Translations under genes and position numbers: made by a program
Assembly (NCBI GenBank): GCA_026129405.1
Contig: JAHCID010000001.1
Span: 1,798,957-1,862,956 of the forward strand
Direction: 5' to 3'
Source: a bacterium
GTDB taxonomy: Bacteria > Desulfobacterota > Binatia > DP-6
DNA: 64,000 bases
In this document: positions 18,101 to 26,385 of the stretch, piece after piece
Position numbering within the stretch: the stretch's first letter is position 1
How the letters are laid out: each line of letters opens with the position of its first letter
The notes under the pieces: generated by a model
Databases searched by the model: none
What the model was told of the DNA's origin: nothing
What the model saw: the letters and a program-made list of their open reading frames with translations, nothing else

Positions 18101-20822
18101 GCTTCTTCTCGACGTCGAGCACGAGGCTCTTCACGTGCAGATCGCCCTCGGAGAGGATCCAGCGCTCGGCGGCGATGCCCGGGATCCAGTCGCCCGGCCA
18201 CAGCGGCACGGAGCGCGAGACGGTGTGCGCGACGCCGCTCGGATCGCGGTACTCGAGCTCGACGGTGAGCTCGCGCGGCGTCGGCGCCGGCCGGCCGAGG
18301 CGCAGGCGGGCACGCGTCGTACCGGTGCCGTCGAGGACGAGGTCCTGGCGCGGCAGCTGGCGCAGGCCGTCGTGGGCGGGGGCGCCGTCCTCCTCGTTGG
18401 CGATGCCGGTGCCGCTGCGCTCGATGCCGGTGCGCACCGTGCCCTCGGCGAAGCGGTAGTCGCCGGCGTCGGCGGGCGGCTCGAAGCCCGCCGGCCGCTC
18501 CTCGGCGCGCACGCGCACCGGCACCTTGCCCGCGGCGCCGCCGGCGAGCCAGCGCACCGCGACCTCGGCCGACACCTTCTTCGGCGCCACCAGCGGGACG
18601 GCGGGCAGCTGCAGCGTCGCCTGCATGAGCGGGACGCGGAACTCCTCGACCCGGAACGAGGCGCCCTCGAGCTCGCGCGCGGTCCACGGCTCGCCCGGCT
18701 TCGCGCGCGTCACGAGGGAGACGGCGTAGCTGCCGAGCTTGGCGGTCTTCGGGATCGTCCAGGTGGATTCGGCGGCGCCGCGCTCGTTCCAGGCGAGCGA
18801 CTGCTCCCAGGTCTCCATGGTGCCGGTGTTGCGGATGCGCAGCGTGATCGGCCGGTCGGCCGCGGCGACGGCCCCGAAGCCGGCGAGCGTGCGCTCGCGC
18901 AGCAGGTGCTTCATGTGCACCGTCTCGCCGGCGCGGAAGAGCGCGCGGTCGAGGATGGTGTGGACGAGCGCGGGCCCGGTCCACGGCTCCGATGGCAGGT
19001 CGAAGCGGTACGGCTCGATGCCCTCGTCCCACGACGAGTGCACGAAGGTCATGTCGTCGTCGGTGCGGGCGACCACGAAGAGGCCGCCGCCGAGGTCGTC
19101 GATGGCGCGGATCTGCGACCAATCGAAGAACTCCTCGGGCACCTGGAACCGCTCCTCGTGGCAGCTGGGGACCTCGGGCCACTGCGGCAGGGGGACGTCG
19201 GCGACGCCGCGCGCATCGGTCGTGCCGCGCGCGAGCGTGTTGCCGTGGCAGTCGTGCACCGTGACGCGCGCGTTCTCGACCGGCGTCGCGCTCTCGAGCG
19301 TCGTCACCCAGACCAGCGAGCGCTCGCGGCCCCACTTGAGGTGGGCGGAGAGGTTCGTCACCAGCGCTGCGGTGGGGACGAAGAACGGCACGTCGCGCCC
19401 GAGGAGCGAGGCGCCGAGGCGGCGGCTCTGGAGCTCCACGACCCACAGCCCCGGCGACGCGAGCGGGATGCCGATCACCTCGAAGGCCTGGTCGCCGTGC
19501 ACGCGCGGCAGCTTGAACGCGTCGAGCCCGGGCGGCGGCGTCTTGCCGAAGACGGACGCGTCGCGCGGCGCCACGGCGACGCGGCGCAGCCAGTGGATCA
19601 TGGCGGCGGGGTCCTCGGCCGGGATCTTCGCCACGTTGCCGCGCACGCGCAGCGATTGGCCGCCGGCGCCGGGCTCGAGGTCGCGCACGGTGACGGGCAG
19701 CGTCGGATCGCCCTTCCATTCGAGGATGCCGAAGCGCGACGAGAACTTCGCCAGGGGCGGGTAGGGATCGGTCTTCACCGTCAGCGGGAAGCTGTCGGCA
19801 TTGACGAGCGCGCGTCCGGCGTCGTCGCGCACGTCGGCAGGCAGCTCGACCCGGAACGTGGCCGCGGCGGGGAAGGGACCGGCGAAGGTGACGCCCGTCG
19901 TGGTCGCGGCGTCGTCGTCGCGCGCTTCGGGGGCGATGCGCGCGCCGTCGGGGCCGATCAGGGCGATCTGCGCGGCCATCGCCCGTGCGACCGGCGCGGA
20001 GAAGCGCAGCTCCATCGGCAGCAGCGGCACGCAGCCGCGATCGGCGTTCTCGCGCGCGCAGCGGAACTCGGCGGTGAAGCGCGGGCGGACCTTCCAGGAA
20101 TAGGTCTGCGGCGACGTCGTCGGGACGCCGTCGGTGGTGCGCACGCCGGCGTCCCAGTGCAGCTCGACGCGGGCGTCGTTGGGGAAGCGCTGCGGCGACG
20201 CGACGACGACCGTCGGCCCGTCTTTCTGCCATTCCCACAGCGCGGCGAGGATGGCGTCGCGCTCGCTCGCGTCGACCACCTTCGCCGGCACCCGCTCGGG
20301 CAGGCCCTCGATCGCGAAGGACACGTGCTCGGGCACCGAGGCGGGATCGACGGCGGCGTCGAGCAGCAGCACGAAGGCCTGATCCTCGACGATGGTGTCG
20401 CCGTCGTCGGGCGTGGCGCGCCGGACGGCCGGGCCGCCGGTGTCGAAGCCGAAGGTCGCCTCGCCGCCGACGGGGTCGCCGGCGAGCGTCGCGAGGTCGT
20501 CGCGGCGCGTGAACGTGCAGCGCAGGCCGGCCGGCACGTCGCGCTCGAAGTCGTAGACCCAGGTGCGCGGATCGATCCAGCGGCCGCTGCCCGCCTCGGG
20601 GCAGTCGACGGTGAAGGGCGGCGCCGCCGCGCGCGGGTCGCCGAAGGGGACCATCGGCGCCGAGAAGCGCGCCGTCACCTGGCGCGGCGTCTTCACCGTG
20701 CCCTGCGGGACGAACTGGACGACCGTCGCCTCCGCGGCCAGCGCCGCGGCGGCGCCGGCGAGCCAGACGATGCCCACCACGAGCCGCCCCCCGAGCCCCG
20801 CATCGCACGCCCCGCGTCGCAT
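15162..20822 (-). CDS. Bacterial alpha-2-macroglobulin (thioester type)
   Basis: A 1,886-residue periplasmic protein. I start it at the ATG at 20822; residues MRRGACDAGLGG plus a hydrophobic stretch ending AALAAEA form a signal peptide without a lipobox Cys, unlike the E. coli lipoprotein form. The N-terminal half is a series of MG-type beta domains. The thioester motif is intact: AYPYGCLEQRVSRAIG with CLEQ near residue 1437. The ANA-like block TREGDAT.../RNTTERP lies around residues 1290-1320, and the alpha/alpha toroid of the thioester domain follows. The C-terminal part is receptor-binding-like. These proteins trap attacking proteases; when the bait is cut the thioester links to the protease. 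Partnership with pbpC (wall repair) is known in other bacteria and both are here. Confidence 0.9.
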   Translation of the reverse strand: MRRGACDAGLGGRLVVGIVWLAGAAAALAAEATVVQFVPQGTVKTPRQVTARFSAPMVPFGDPRAAAPPFTVDCPEAGSGRWIDPRTWVYDFERDVPAGLRCTFTRRDDLATLAGDPVGGEATFGFDTGGPAVRRATPDDGDTIVEDQAFVLLLDAAVDPASVPEHVSFAIEGLPERVPAKVVDASERDAILAALWEWQKDGPTVVVASPQRFPNDARVELHWDAGVRTTDGVPTTSPQTYSWKVRPRFTAEFRCARENADRGCVPLLPMELRFSAPVARAMAAQIALIGPDGARIAPEARDDDAATTTGVTFAGPFPAAATFRVELPADVRDDAGRALVNADSFPLTVKTDPYPPLAKFSSRFGILEWKGDPTLPVTVRDLEPGAGGQSLRVRGNVAKIPAEDPAAMIHWLRRVAVAPRDASVFGKTPPPGLDAFKLPRVHGDQAFEVIGIPLASPGLWVVELQSRRLGASLLGRDVPFFVPTAALVTNLSAHLKWGRERSLVWVTTLESATPVENARVTVHDCHGNTLARGTTDARGVADVPLPQWPEVPSCHEERFQVPEEFFDWSQIRAIDDLGGGLFVVARTDDDMTFVHSSWDEGIEPYRFDLPSEPWTGPALVHTILDRALFRAGETVHMKHLLRERTLAGFGAVAAADRPITLRIRNTGTMETWEQSLAWNERGAAESTWTIPKTAKLGSYAVSLVTRAKPGEPWTARELEGASFRVEEFRVPLMQATLQLPAVPLVAPKKVSAEVAVRWLAGGAAGKVPVRVRAEERPAGFEPPADAGDYRFAEGTVRTGIERSGTGIANEEDGAPAHDGLRQLPRQDLVLDGTGTTRARLRLGRPAPTPRELTVELEYRDPSGVAHTVSRSVPLWPGDWIPGIAAERWILSEGDLHVKSLVLDVEKKPVAGAKVVFTVFDRTTFTTRKRVVGGFYAYENVSEVRHVGPLCEAPTDAQGRAECSGRPDVKGTAIVEASVTDPDGHTVSTYTYVYVSAERPHWFEPGDADRIDVVPERRKWEPGETARFQVRMPFQKATALVTVEREGVGDTWVVPITAEKPVVEVPITGAHAPNVFVSVLVVRGRVGDVQPTAMVDLGRPAFKLGITGIDVGWKTHTLDVAVASDRPVYRVRDTAKVAVAVRNADGTAPGPDAEVAIAAVDEGLLALAPNPTWKVLDAMMARRGYAVRTATAQMQVIGKRHYGKKAVAGGGGGGRQSTRELFDTLLLWAARVPLDADGRATVEVPINDSLTAFRIVAVATAGLGRFGTGVTTIRTTQDLMVVPGLAPLVREGDATRAEFTVRNTTERPITAVVAATVEGLGATLPEQTVPLAAGEAKLVAWDFTVPSDVARLEWTVGVREGDGASDRVKVGQDVRPAVPVRVLQATLFQWTPGAPPLPLARPADAIPGRGGIDVVLAPSLVAGLDGAEAWLRAYPYGCLEQRVSRAIGLGDDQVWAQVTATMPAHQDGDGLLKYFPNMDQGSEVLTAYVLAIADAAGRPLPDGVRDAALEGLRGFVRGTLQRPSRMADLVLRKLAAVEALARYGKAEPEQLDGIVVEPELWPTSAALDWWSILRRVDGVPDRAKRLAAVENAVRARLDLSGTTLRFSTGGDDALWWLMTGPEANGGRLLLLLVEGDLWREDTPRVVRGLLAMQQRGAWATTTANAWGSVAVRRFAAAYERTPVGGTTAATLGTASEELAWTASPAGGTLAFPWPDAPSTLSVAQHGTGAPWVTVQSKAAIPLREPLASGYRITKSVSAVEVAEAGTWHTGDVARVRLELDAQGDMGWVVVDDPIPAGASHVGTGLGGDSAMLAAQGADVNAEEPTFVERGFAGWRGYWAWLPKGRTVVEYVVRLGQPGTFQLPPTRAEAMYAPELFGEIPNPPWVVR

Positions 20823-20874
20823 GGTGGGCCCCTGCTTGCGCGTCGGGACCCGCGGGGTCAAGGGCAACGCAGGC

Positions 20875-22530
20875 TCAGCCGCGTGCGCGCACGACGTGCT
20901 CGAGCGCGCGGGCGCGCGACAACGTCGGCGTCGTCGTGCGACGCTCCGCGAGCGCGGCGGCGAAGCTCGGGGCCGGGTCCGCCGAGCCGGGGATCAGCAC
21001 CGCCATCGGCGTGTTCTCGGGCGCCGCGAGCTGCGCGACGAGCCCGCACGCGCCGCGCGGCGGCAGCGCGAGGTCGACGACGAGGAAGTGCGGATGGACG
21101 ATCTCGACGAGGTCGGCCGCCTGCTTCGCGTCCCAGCCGATCGAAACCGACATGCCGGCGCGGGTGAGCGCCTGGCGCAGGCTGATGAGGGCGTTCGCGT
21201 CGGTTCCCGCGGCGAGCACGCGGCCGCCGCGAGCCGCGACGGGCGCGAGCAACGCGAGCAGCGCGTCGGGGTCCGGCGGGCGCGCGGCGGGCTCGACGCG
21301 GCCGAGCAGGAGCACGTCGTCGCTGCCCGGCTCCACGAGACAGCCCAGCATCGGTGCCGACACGCCGGCGGCGCGCAGCGCGGCCATCGCGGCGAGCGTG
21401 CCGGGTCCGCACAGGTTCACGAGGATGCGTCCGGGGGCCGCGGCCGCGACGCGGGCGGCGATGTCGCCGCCCGCCGCGAGCGCGACGACGCCGTCGTCGG
21501 CGGGCCACACCGCCGGGTCGGCGTCGAGCAGCACGATCGGGCCGTCGGGCGCCGCCTCGCGGCGCACGGCCGGCGCGGCGTCCGGCGCGGCGTCTGGGGG
21601 CACCGACGGCGTGCGCAGGCGCTCGATCTCCGCCCGTGCCGCGGCTTCGCCGGCGGTGAGGCGTGCGATCTCGGCGGCGACCCGGCGGGTCTCGTCGTCG
21701 TGCGCGAGGATCTGCCGCTGCGCCTCCGAGAGGGCGCCGCGCAGGGCCTCCGCCTCGGCGACGGCGTGGGCGCGGGCCTGCTCGGCCGTTTCGGTGAGCG
21801 AGCGGGCGTGCTCCAGCGTCGCGTCGCGATCGGCGCCGGCGCGCTCGAGTGCGCCGGCGAGCTCGTCGCGCGCGCGCCACTGCGCCGCGACCGTCTCCTC
21901 GAGCTCGGCGGCGAGGCGATCGCGCTCGCTCTCGAGTGCGCTCGCGCGCTCGCGGGCCTGCACGGCCGTGTCCTCCGCGGCGGCGACCTGCGCGCTCCAC
22001 CGCGTCTCGGCGGCGACGATCTCGGCACGGGCGGCGTCGGCGCTGCGCTCGAGCTCCTCGCGCAGCGTGCGCAGCGCGGCCATCTCGGCGTCGCGGTCGG
22101 CGTGCCCGGCCCGCGCCGCCGTCAGCTCGGCGTCGAGCGCGGCCTGCGCGGCCGTGGCGGCGTCGTGCGCCATCCGCAGGCGAGCCGTCTCGTCGGTGAG
22201 GCGCACGATCTGGTCGCGCGCGAGGCGCGCCTCGCTCTGTGCCTCGCCGAGCTGCGTGCGGACCTGCGCCAGCTCGCCGGCCGCCGCCGCTCGCGCGGTC
22301 TCGGCGCGCCGGCCGAGGTCGGCCGTCTGTCGCAGCAAGCGCTCGCGGTCCGCGGCACCCTGCTCGTCGAGCACGGCGACCGCCTCCATGTGGAGGATGA
22401 TGGCCTGCGCCTCGGCGAGCGATTCGCGCAGGGCCTCGAGCTCCGTCGTGGCCAGCACGCGCGCGGCTTCGGTGGCCGACAGCTGCGCGCGGACCACCCC
22501 GAGCTCGTCCTCGTGCCCCGCCCGCGTCAC
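20875..22530 (-). CDS. C-terminal part of a frame-broken coiled-coil signalling protein with two receiver-like domains
   Basis: The continuous frame gives 551 residues, but coding clearly continues upstream to about 22,660, so the GTG at 22530 is not a true start. Residues 1-330 are a long Ala/Glu/Arg coiled coil (ESLAEAQAIILHMEAV, RAEIVAAETRWSAQV). Two Rossmann-like receiver folds follow. One opens PIVLLDADPAVW; the other has VLAAGTDANALISLRQAL and the possible phospho-acceptor FLVVDLALPPRG. The first lacks an evident acceptor Asp. It is the 3' portion of the gene whose 5' portion is at about 23,250-23,920. The whole would be a GAF, coiled-coil, receiver-like protein of roughly 1,000 residues. 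Confidence 0.65.
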   Translation of the reverse strand: MTRAGHEDELGVVRAQLSATEAARVLATTELEALRESLAEAQAIILHMEAVAVLDEQGAADRERLLRQTADLGRRAETARAAAAGELAQVRTQLGEAQSEARLARDQIVRLTDETARLRMAHDAATAAQAALDAELTAARAGHADRDAEMAALRTLREELERSADAARAEIVAAETRWSAQVAAAEDTAVQARERASALESERDRLAAELEETVAAQWRARDELAGALERAGADRDATLEHARSLTETAEQARAHAVAEAEALRGALSEAQRQILAHDDETRRVAAEIARLTAGEAAARAEIERLRTPSVPPDAAPDAAPAVRREAAPDGPIVLLDADPAVWPADDGVVALAAGGDIAARVAAAAPGRILVNLCGPGTLAAMAALRAAGVSAPMLGCLVEPGSDDVLLLGRVEPAARPPDPDALLALLAPVAARGGRVLAAGTDANALISLRQALTRAGMSVSIGWDAKQAADLVEIVHPHFLVVDLALPPRGACGLVAQLAAPENTPMAVLIPGSADPAPSFAAALAERRTTTPTLSRARALEHVVRARG

Positions 22531-22996
22531 CGCGAGCGTATCCTCGAGGCGCGCCGCGCGCGCCTGGGCGGCAGCCAGCCCCGCGGCCTGCCGCTCGTGC
22601 TGGTCCTCGAGCGCGCGGCCGCGGGTGCGGGCCTCGGCGAGGGCCGCCTCCGCGTCGGCAGGGCGGCGTGCGCCGTGTGCCCGCCTCGTCGCGCCAGCGC
22701 GCGATCAAACCGCCGCGCTCCTCGCGCAGGCTCTCGGCGACGGCCGCGAGCGCCTCGGCGCGCTCGGTCGCGGCCGCTGCCCGCGCCCGCAGCTCGTCGG
22801 CGGCACGCTGCACTGCTCGCGCGCGACGCAGGCGCCGTGCTCGGCGCCGGCGGGGCGCTCCGCTTCCGCAGTCGCGCGGCGCACCTCGTCGCGCAGGGCG
22901 AGGATCGTCGTGTCGGCGGTCGCGAGGCGCGGTGCGAGGCGCCCTCGGCGTCGGCGACGGCGGCAGCCCCGCTGCGCCTCGGCGGCGGCGGTGATC

Positions 22997-23920
22997 TCAC
23001 CTGGGCGGCGCGCCAGGTCTCCTCGCGGTCGACCGTCGCGCGGGCGACGAGCGCCGGCGATCTCGTCGGCGATGGCCGAGCCCGCTCCGCGACGCCGCAG
23101 GCTCGGCGGCCAGCGCGCTCGCGCCGGCGCTCGGTCGCGAGGGCGCCCTCGGCGTCGACGGCGGCGCGCGAGCGCTCGTCGCCGGAGCGGGCGTTCTCGA
23201 CCTCCGAGCCCGGAGAGCACGCGGCGCAGGCGCTCGCGGCGCTCGGGCTCCACACCGCGTCGCCAGCTGATCGGCCACGGCGCCGACGCCCGGCAGCGCG
23301 CGCGCCCACTCGAGCAGCCGGCCGACCTCGGCGACGACCGGCGCGACGCCGCGCAGCGCCTGCTCGGCGATCGTGTCGAGCAGCGCGGGCGTCGTCCGGC
23401 GCCGGCGCTGCCCGGCGCGGGCGCGGTGATGGATGGTCTCGACGAGCCGCGCGATCACGGCCAGGCGCTCGCCGCCGCCGACGAGCGCGGCGTCGGCGAA
23501 GGTGTCGGCGTCGGCTCCGACGAGGAGGACGACGGCGAGCGGGCGGCCGTCGACGACGAGCGGCAGGCAGGCGATCGCGCCGGCCGGCTCCCCGTCGGGC
23601 ACGAGCACGGGCAGGGGGGCCTCGTCGCTCGCGACGACCACCCGCGGCCGGCGGTCGCGCAGGCAGGCGAGGGCGGCGTCCCAGCCGCCGTCGCCGGCGC
23701 GCATGATCCGCAGGATGCGGCAGCCCTCGTCCGACAGCCCGACCTCGGCCGCCAGGCGCAGCGTCGCCTCGCCCCAGCCGAACAGGCAGACGGCGCCGCC
23801 CGTCGCGCCGAGGCTACGCACGAGCGTGCCCAGCGCCGGGTCGAGCCGTTCCTCCGGGGCGTGCGGCCGCCCGGCAGATCCTGCCGACGGCACGAGCGCG
23901 AGGGGTGCCGCGTCCATCAC
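22997..23920 (-). CDS. N-terminal GAF-like part of the frame-broken signalling protein
   Basis: The frame runs 307 residues, but only the first 220 or so (23920 to about 23250) look like protein. These show a GAF-like sensory domain: GATGGAVCLFGWGEATLRLAAEVGLS, IACLPLVVDGRPLAVVLLVGAD and FADAALVGGGERLAVIARLVETIHHRA. A helix (LLDTIAEQALRGVAPVVAEVGRLLEWARAL) follows. After that, sense blocks hop between all three minus-strand frames (for example VEPERRERLRRVLSG, then SEVENARSGDERSRAAVDAE, then LATADTTILALRDEV) before settling into the downstream frame. At least seven indels are needed to restore it. Either an assembly-damaged stretch or a pseudogene. Confidence 0.6.
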   Translation of the reverse strand: MMDAAPLALVPSAGSAGRPHAPEERLDPALGTLVRSLGATGGAVCLFGWGEATLRLAAEVGLSDEGCRILRIMRAGDGGWDAALACLRDRRPRVVVASDEAPLPVLVPDGEPAGAIACLPLVVDGRPLAVVLLVGADADTFADAALVGGGERLAVIARLVETIHHRARAGQRRRRTTPALLDTIAEQALRGVAPVVAEVGRLLEWARALPGVGAVADQLATRCGARAPRAPAPRALRARRSRTPAPATSARAPPSTPRAPSRPSAGASALAAEPAASRSGLGHRRRDRRRSSPARRSTARRPGAPPR

Positions 23921-24017
23921 CTGTCCCCGCTAGCTAGCTGCGTGCCGGACGTGGTCCTGGCGCGAATCCATCAAGCCCTGCTTCGGCCGGAACCGCCGCG
24001 GACTTGAGCGCCGGCGG

Positions 24018-25253
24018 TCAGAACACGGGCTGGATCGAGCGCAGCCGCTCCTCGGCGGCCGCCATGAGGGCGTCTTCGGCGCGCTCGTCGGCCGCCTCGT
24101 AGGTGACCGAGAAGCGCAGATGGGGCCCCGCGTCGTCCCACGGCACCGTCACGATCGAGTGCTCGTGGATGAGGAATTGACTCGCGGCCTCGGCGTTCTC
24201 GAAGGTGCGGCCGCTCGCGGTCCCCTTCGGCGACGGGGTGTAGAGGAAGTAGGTACCCCCCGGCATCGCGCAGGTGAAGCCGCAGCGGCCGAGCATCGCC
24301 ACCAGCTTCTCGAGCCGGCGGCGGTACTTCGCGCGTATCCCCTGCCAGATGGCGGGGTCGTCGAGCGCGGCGACGGCGGCCTTCTGGATGGCGATGAACT
24401 GGCCGGAGTCGCCGTTGTCCTTCACGTCGGCGAGCGCCTGGACGAGCGTCGGGTGGCCGCAGAACCAGCCGAGGCGCCAGCCGATCATGTCGAAGCCCTT
24501 CGACAGCGAATGGATCTCGAGGCCGACGTCCATCGCGCCGGGGACGGACAGGAAGGAGAGGGGCTCGCCGTCGTAGCAGAGGAGGCCGTGCGCGGCGTCC
24601 TGCACGACGATGACCTCGTTGGCGCGCGCGAAGTCGACCACGCGGCGGTAGAAGTCGGTGGTGGCGAGGCGTCCGGTCGGGCTGTTCGGGTAGTTGATGA
24701 CGAGCAGCTTGGCGCGCCGGCGCACGTCGGCGGGGATGGCGTCGAGATCCGGCAGGAAGCCGTTCTCGCGCAGCAGCGGCAGGCGGTGCACCTCGCCGCC
24801 GAAGTACCGCGTGGCGGTGCCGGCGACCGGATAGCCGGGGACGGTCATGAGCGTCACGTCGCCGGGGTCGATGAAGCACGCCGGCACCATCGCCAGCGCG
24901 GGCTTCGAGCCGATGCAGTGGTTCACCTGCGTGGCGGCGTCGAGCCCGACGCCGAAGGTGCGCTGCATGAAGCGCGCGACGGCCTCCTTGAACTCGGCGA
25001 TGCCGTTGTCGGCGTAGCCGCGGTTCTCGGGGCGGTCGATCTCCGCCTTCATCCGCTCGCGCACGGCGGCCGGCGCCATGCCGTCGTTCTCGCCGATGCC
25101 GAAGTCGATGAGCGTACGCTCGGGGTGCTCGGCCAGCGCCTGCCGCTTGGCGCGCTTGATCTTCTCGAACTTGTAGATGTCGGTGCCCTTGCCGTAGCCG
25201 GCACCGCCGATGCGCTCGGCGAAGAGGGACTGGAACCAGGGATCGGCGCTCAT
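24018..25253 (-). CDS. dapL: LL-diaminopimelate aminotransferase-like class I/II aminotransferase
   Basis: A 411-residue fold-type I PLP enzyme. The PLP lysine is Lys252 in SLSKGFDMIGWRLGWF. The cofactor-binding Asp/Tyr motif is VVQDAAHGLLCYDG, with INYPNSPTGRLA before it. The N-terminal GYGKGTDIYKFEKIKRAK and IDFGIGENDGMAP match the DapL branch, which converts tetrahydrodipicolinate directly to LL-2,6-diaminopimelate with glutamate for lysine and peptidoglycan synthesis. The length fits. Other class I/II transaminases in this branch have different amino acceptors, so the substrate is likely but not certain. An alcohol dehydrogenase gene lies 79 bp upstream on the same strand. Confidence 0.78.
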   Translation of the reverse strand: MSADPWFQSLFAERIGGAGYGKGTDIYKFEKIKRAKRQALAEHPERTLIDFGIGENDGMAPAAVRERMKAEIDRPENRGYADNGIAEFKEAVARFMQRTFGVGLDAATQVNHCIGSKPALAMVPACFIDPGDVTLMTVPGYPVAGTATRYFGGEVHRLPLLRENGFLPDLDAIPADVRRRAKLLVINYPNSPTGRLATTDFYRRVVDFARANEVIVVQDAAHGLLCYDGEPLSFLSVPGAMDVGLEIHSLSKGFDMIGWRLGWFCGHPTLVQALADVKDNGDSGQFIAIQKAAVAALDDPAIWQGIRAKYRRRLEKLVAMLGRCGFTCAMPGGTYFLYTPSPKGTASGRTFENAEAASQFLIHEHSIVTVPWDDAGPHLRFSVTYEAADERAEDALMAAAEERLRSIQPVF

Positions 25254-25332
25254 GGGGTCCCGGTTCTAGCGGCGGCGCTCCGGCGCGACAAGGACGGGCC
25301 GCGGCCCGCGCGCGCCGGTCCGTGGTGTTCGC

Positions 25333-26385
25333 TCAGTACTGCCCGATCACCGTCACCCCGAGCGTCCGGTATTGGTCCATCGCCTCGAGGACGCTGCTCG
25401 CCTCTTCGAGCCCGATCGTCCTCGTGACCAGCTTGCCGGGATCGAGCCGCCCGGCCTCGACCATGCGCAGCATGCCCGCGAAGTGCGGCGCCTGCATGCC
25501 GAGCGAGCCGAGGATGCGGATCTCCTTCAGCACGATGATGTCGATCGGCAGCGCGATCTCGCCCTTCTCGGCGCCCGAGGTGAGGCCGACCTGCACGTGC
25601 CGCCCGCGCTTGCGCACGCACATCACCGAGTTGCGACAGGTGGCGGCGATGCCGAGGGCGTCGAGCGAGACGTGCGCGCCGCCGCCGGTGAGGCCCATGA
25701 TGGCGCCGATCGGCTCGTCCTTGGCGGCGTTGATGGTGTGCATCGCGCCTTCCGTCTTCGCCGCCGCGAGCTTCTCGTCGGAGACGTCGACGGCGATGAC
25801 GTTGGCGCCCTGCGCCGCCGCGATCTGTACCGCCGAGAGCCCGACCCCGCCGCAGCCGTGCACGGCGACCCACTCGCCGGCGCGCACCTGGCCCTCGTCG
25901 ACGACGGCGTGGAACGCGGTCATGTAGCGGCAGCCCATGCTGGCGGCGTCGACGAAGGAGACCGATTCGGGCAGCCCGACGAGGTTCACGTCGGCGTTGG
26001 GCATGCCGACGTAGCGCCCGTACCCGCCCCCGTAGGCGACGCCCGGCACGAGCGGCGTGTCGCAGACGTTCTGATGCCCGCTGCGGCACCACTCGCAGGT
26101 GCCCTCGCCCTGCGAGAAGGGCACGATCACGCGATCGCCCTTCTTCCAGCGTCGCGTCTCCGGCCCGACCTCCTCGATCACGCCGCAGAACTCGTGCCCC
26201 ATGACGTGCGGCATCGGCAGCACGATCCCGACCCAGCTCCAGTCCCCCGTCCAGAGATGCCAGTCGGTCCGGCAGATGCCGTTCGCCTCGACGCGGATGA
26301 TCGCGCCGTTCGGCGGACACTGCGGATCGGGCATGTCGCGAACGACGAGCGGCTTGCGGATGGCTTCGAGTACGGCGGCGCGCAT
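25333..26385 (-). CDS. Zinc-dependent alcohol dehydrogenase (MDR family)
   Basis: A 350-residue protein from the ATG at 26385, preceded by AAGGAGGA. Catalytic zinc ligands Cys38 (NGICRTDWHLW) and His64-Glu65 (MGHEFCGVIEEVG) are present, and the NAD(P)-binding motif is GCGGVGLSAVQ. The structural-zinc lobe reads QGEGTCEWCRSGHQNVCD. It keeps Cys97, Cys100 and Cys108, but the first ligand is Glu94 instead of Cys. This clade acts on a range of primary and secondary alcohols. It is a different subfamily from frmA at 6.1 kb. No cluster context defines the substrate. Confidence 0.85.
   Translation of the reverse strand: MRAAVLEAIRKPLVVRDMPDPQCPPNGAIIRVEANGICRTDWHLWTGDWSWVGIVLPMPHVMGHEFCGVIEEVGPETRRWKKGDRVIVPFSQGEGTCEWCRSGHQNVCDTPLVPGVAYGGGYGRYVGMPNADVNLVGLPESVSFVDAASMGCRYMTAFHAVVDEGQVRAGEWVAVHGCGGVGLSAVQIAAAQGANVIAVDVSDEKLAAAKTEGAMHTINAAKDEPIGAIMGLTGGGAHVSLDALGIAATCRNSVMCVRKRGRHVQVGLTSGAEKGEIALPIDIIVLKEIRILGSLGMQAPHFAGMLRMVEAGRLDPGKLVTRTIGLEEASSVLEAMDQYRTLGVTVIGQY

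Noticed and set aside
13657..20808. A continuous minus-strand frame of about 2,380 residues
   Set aside because: Only its last 506 codons (the SLC13 transporter) look like protein. The rest is an Arg-rich shadow of the alpha-2-macroglobulin gene in another frame, common at this GC.
15426..21167. A plus-strand frame of about 1,900 residues opposite the alpha-2-macroglobulin gene
   Set aside because: Composition (Arg/Ala/Gly/Val/Asp) is that of an antisense shadow, and the opposite strand carries a full domain set with an intact thioester motif.
25290..25315. Palindromic CGGGCCGCGGCCCG between the alcohol dehydrogenase and dapL genes
   Set aside because: The stem would be only 5 bp with a 4-nt loop, within what chance gives at this GC; both genes point the same way.
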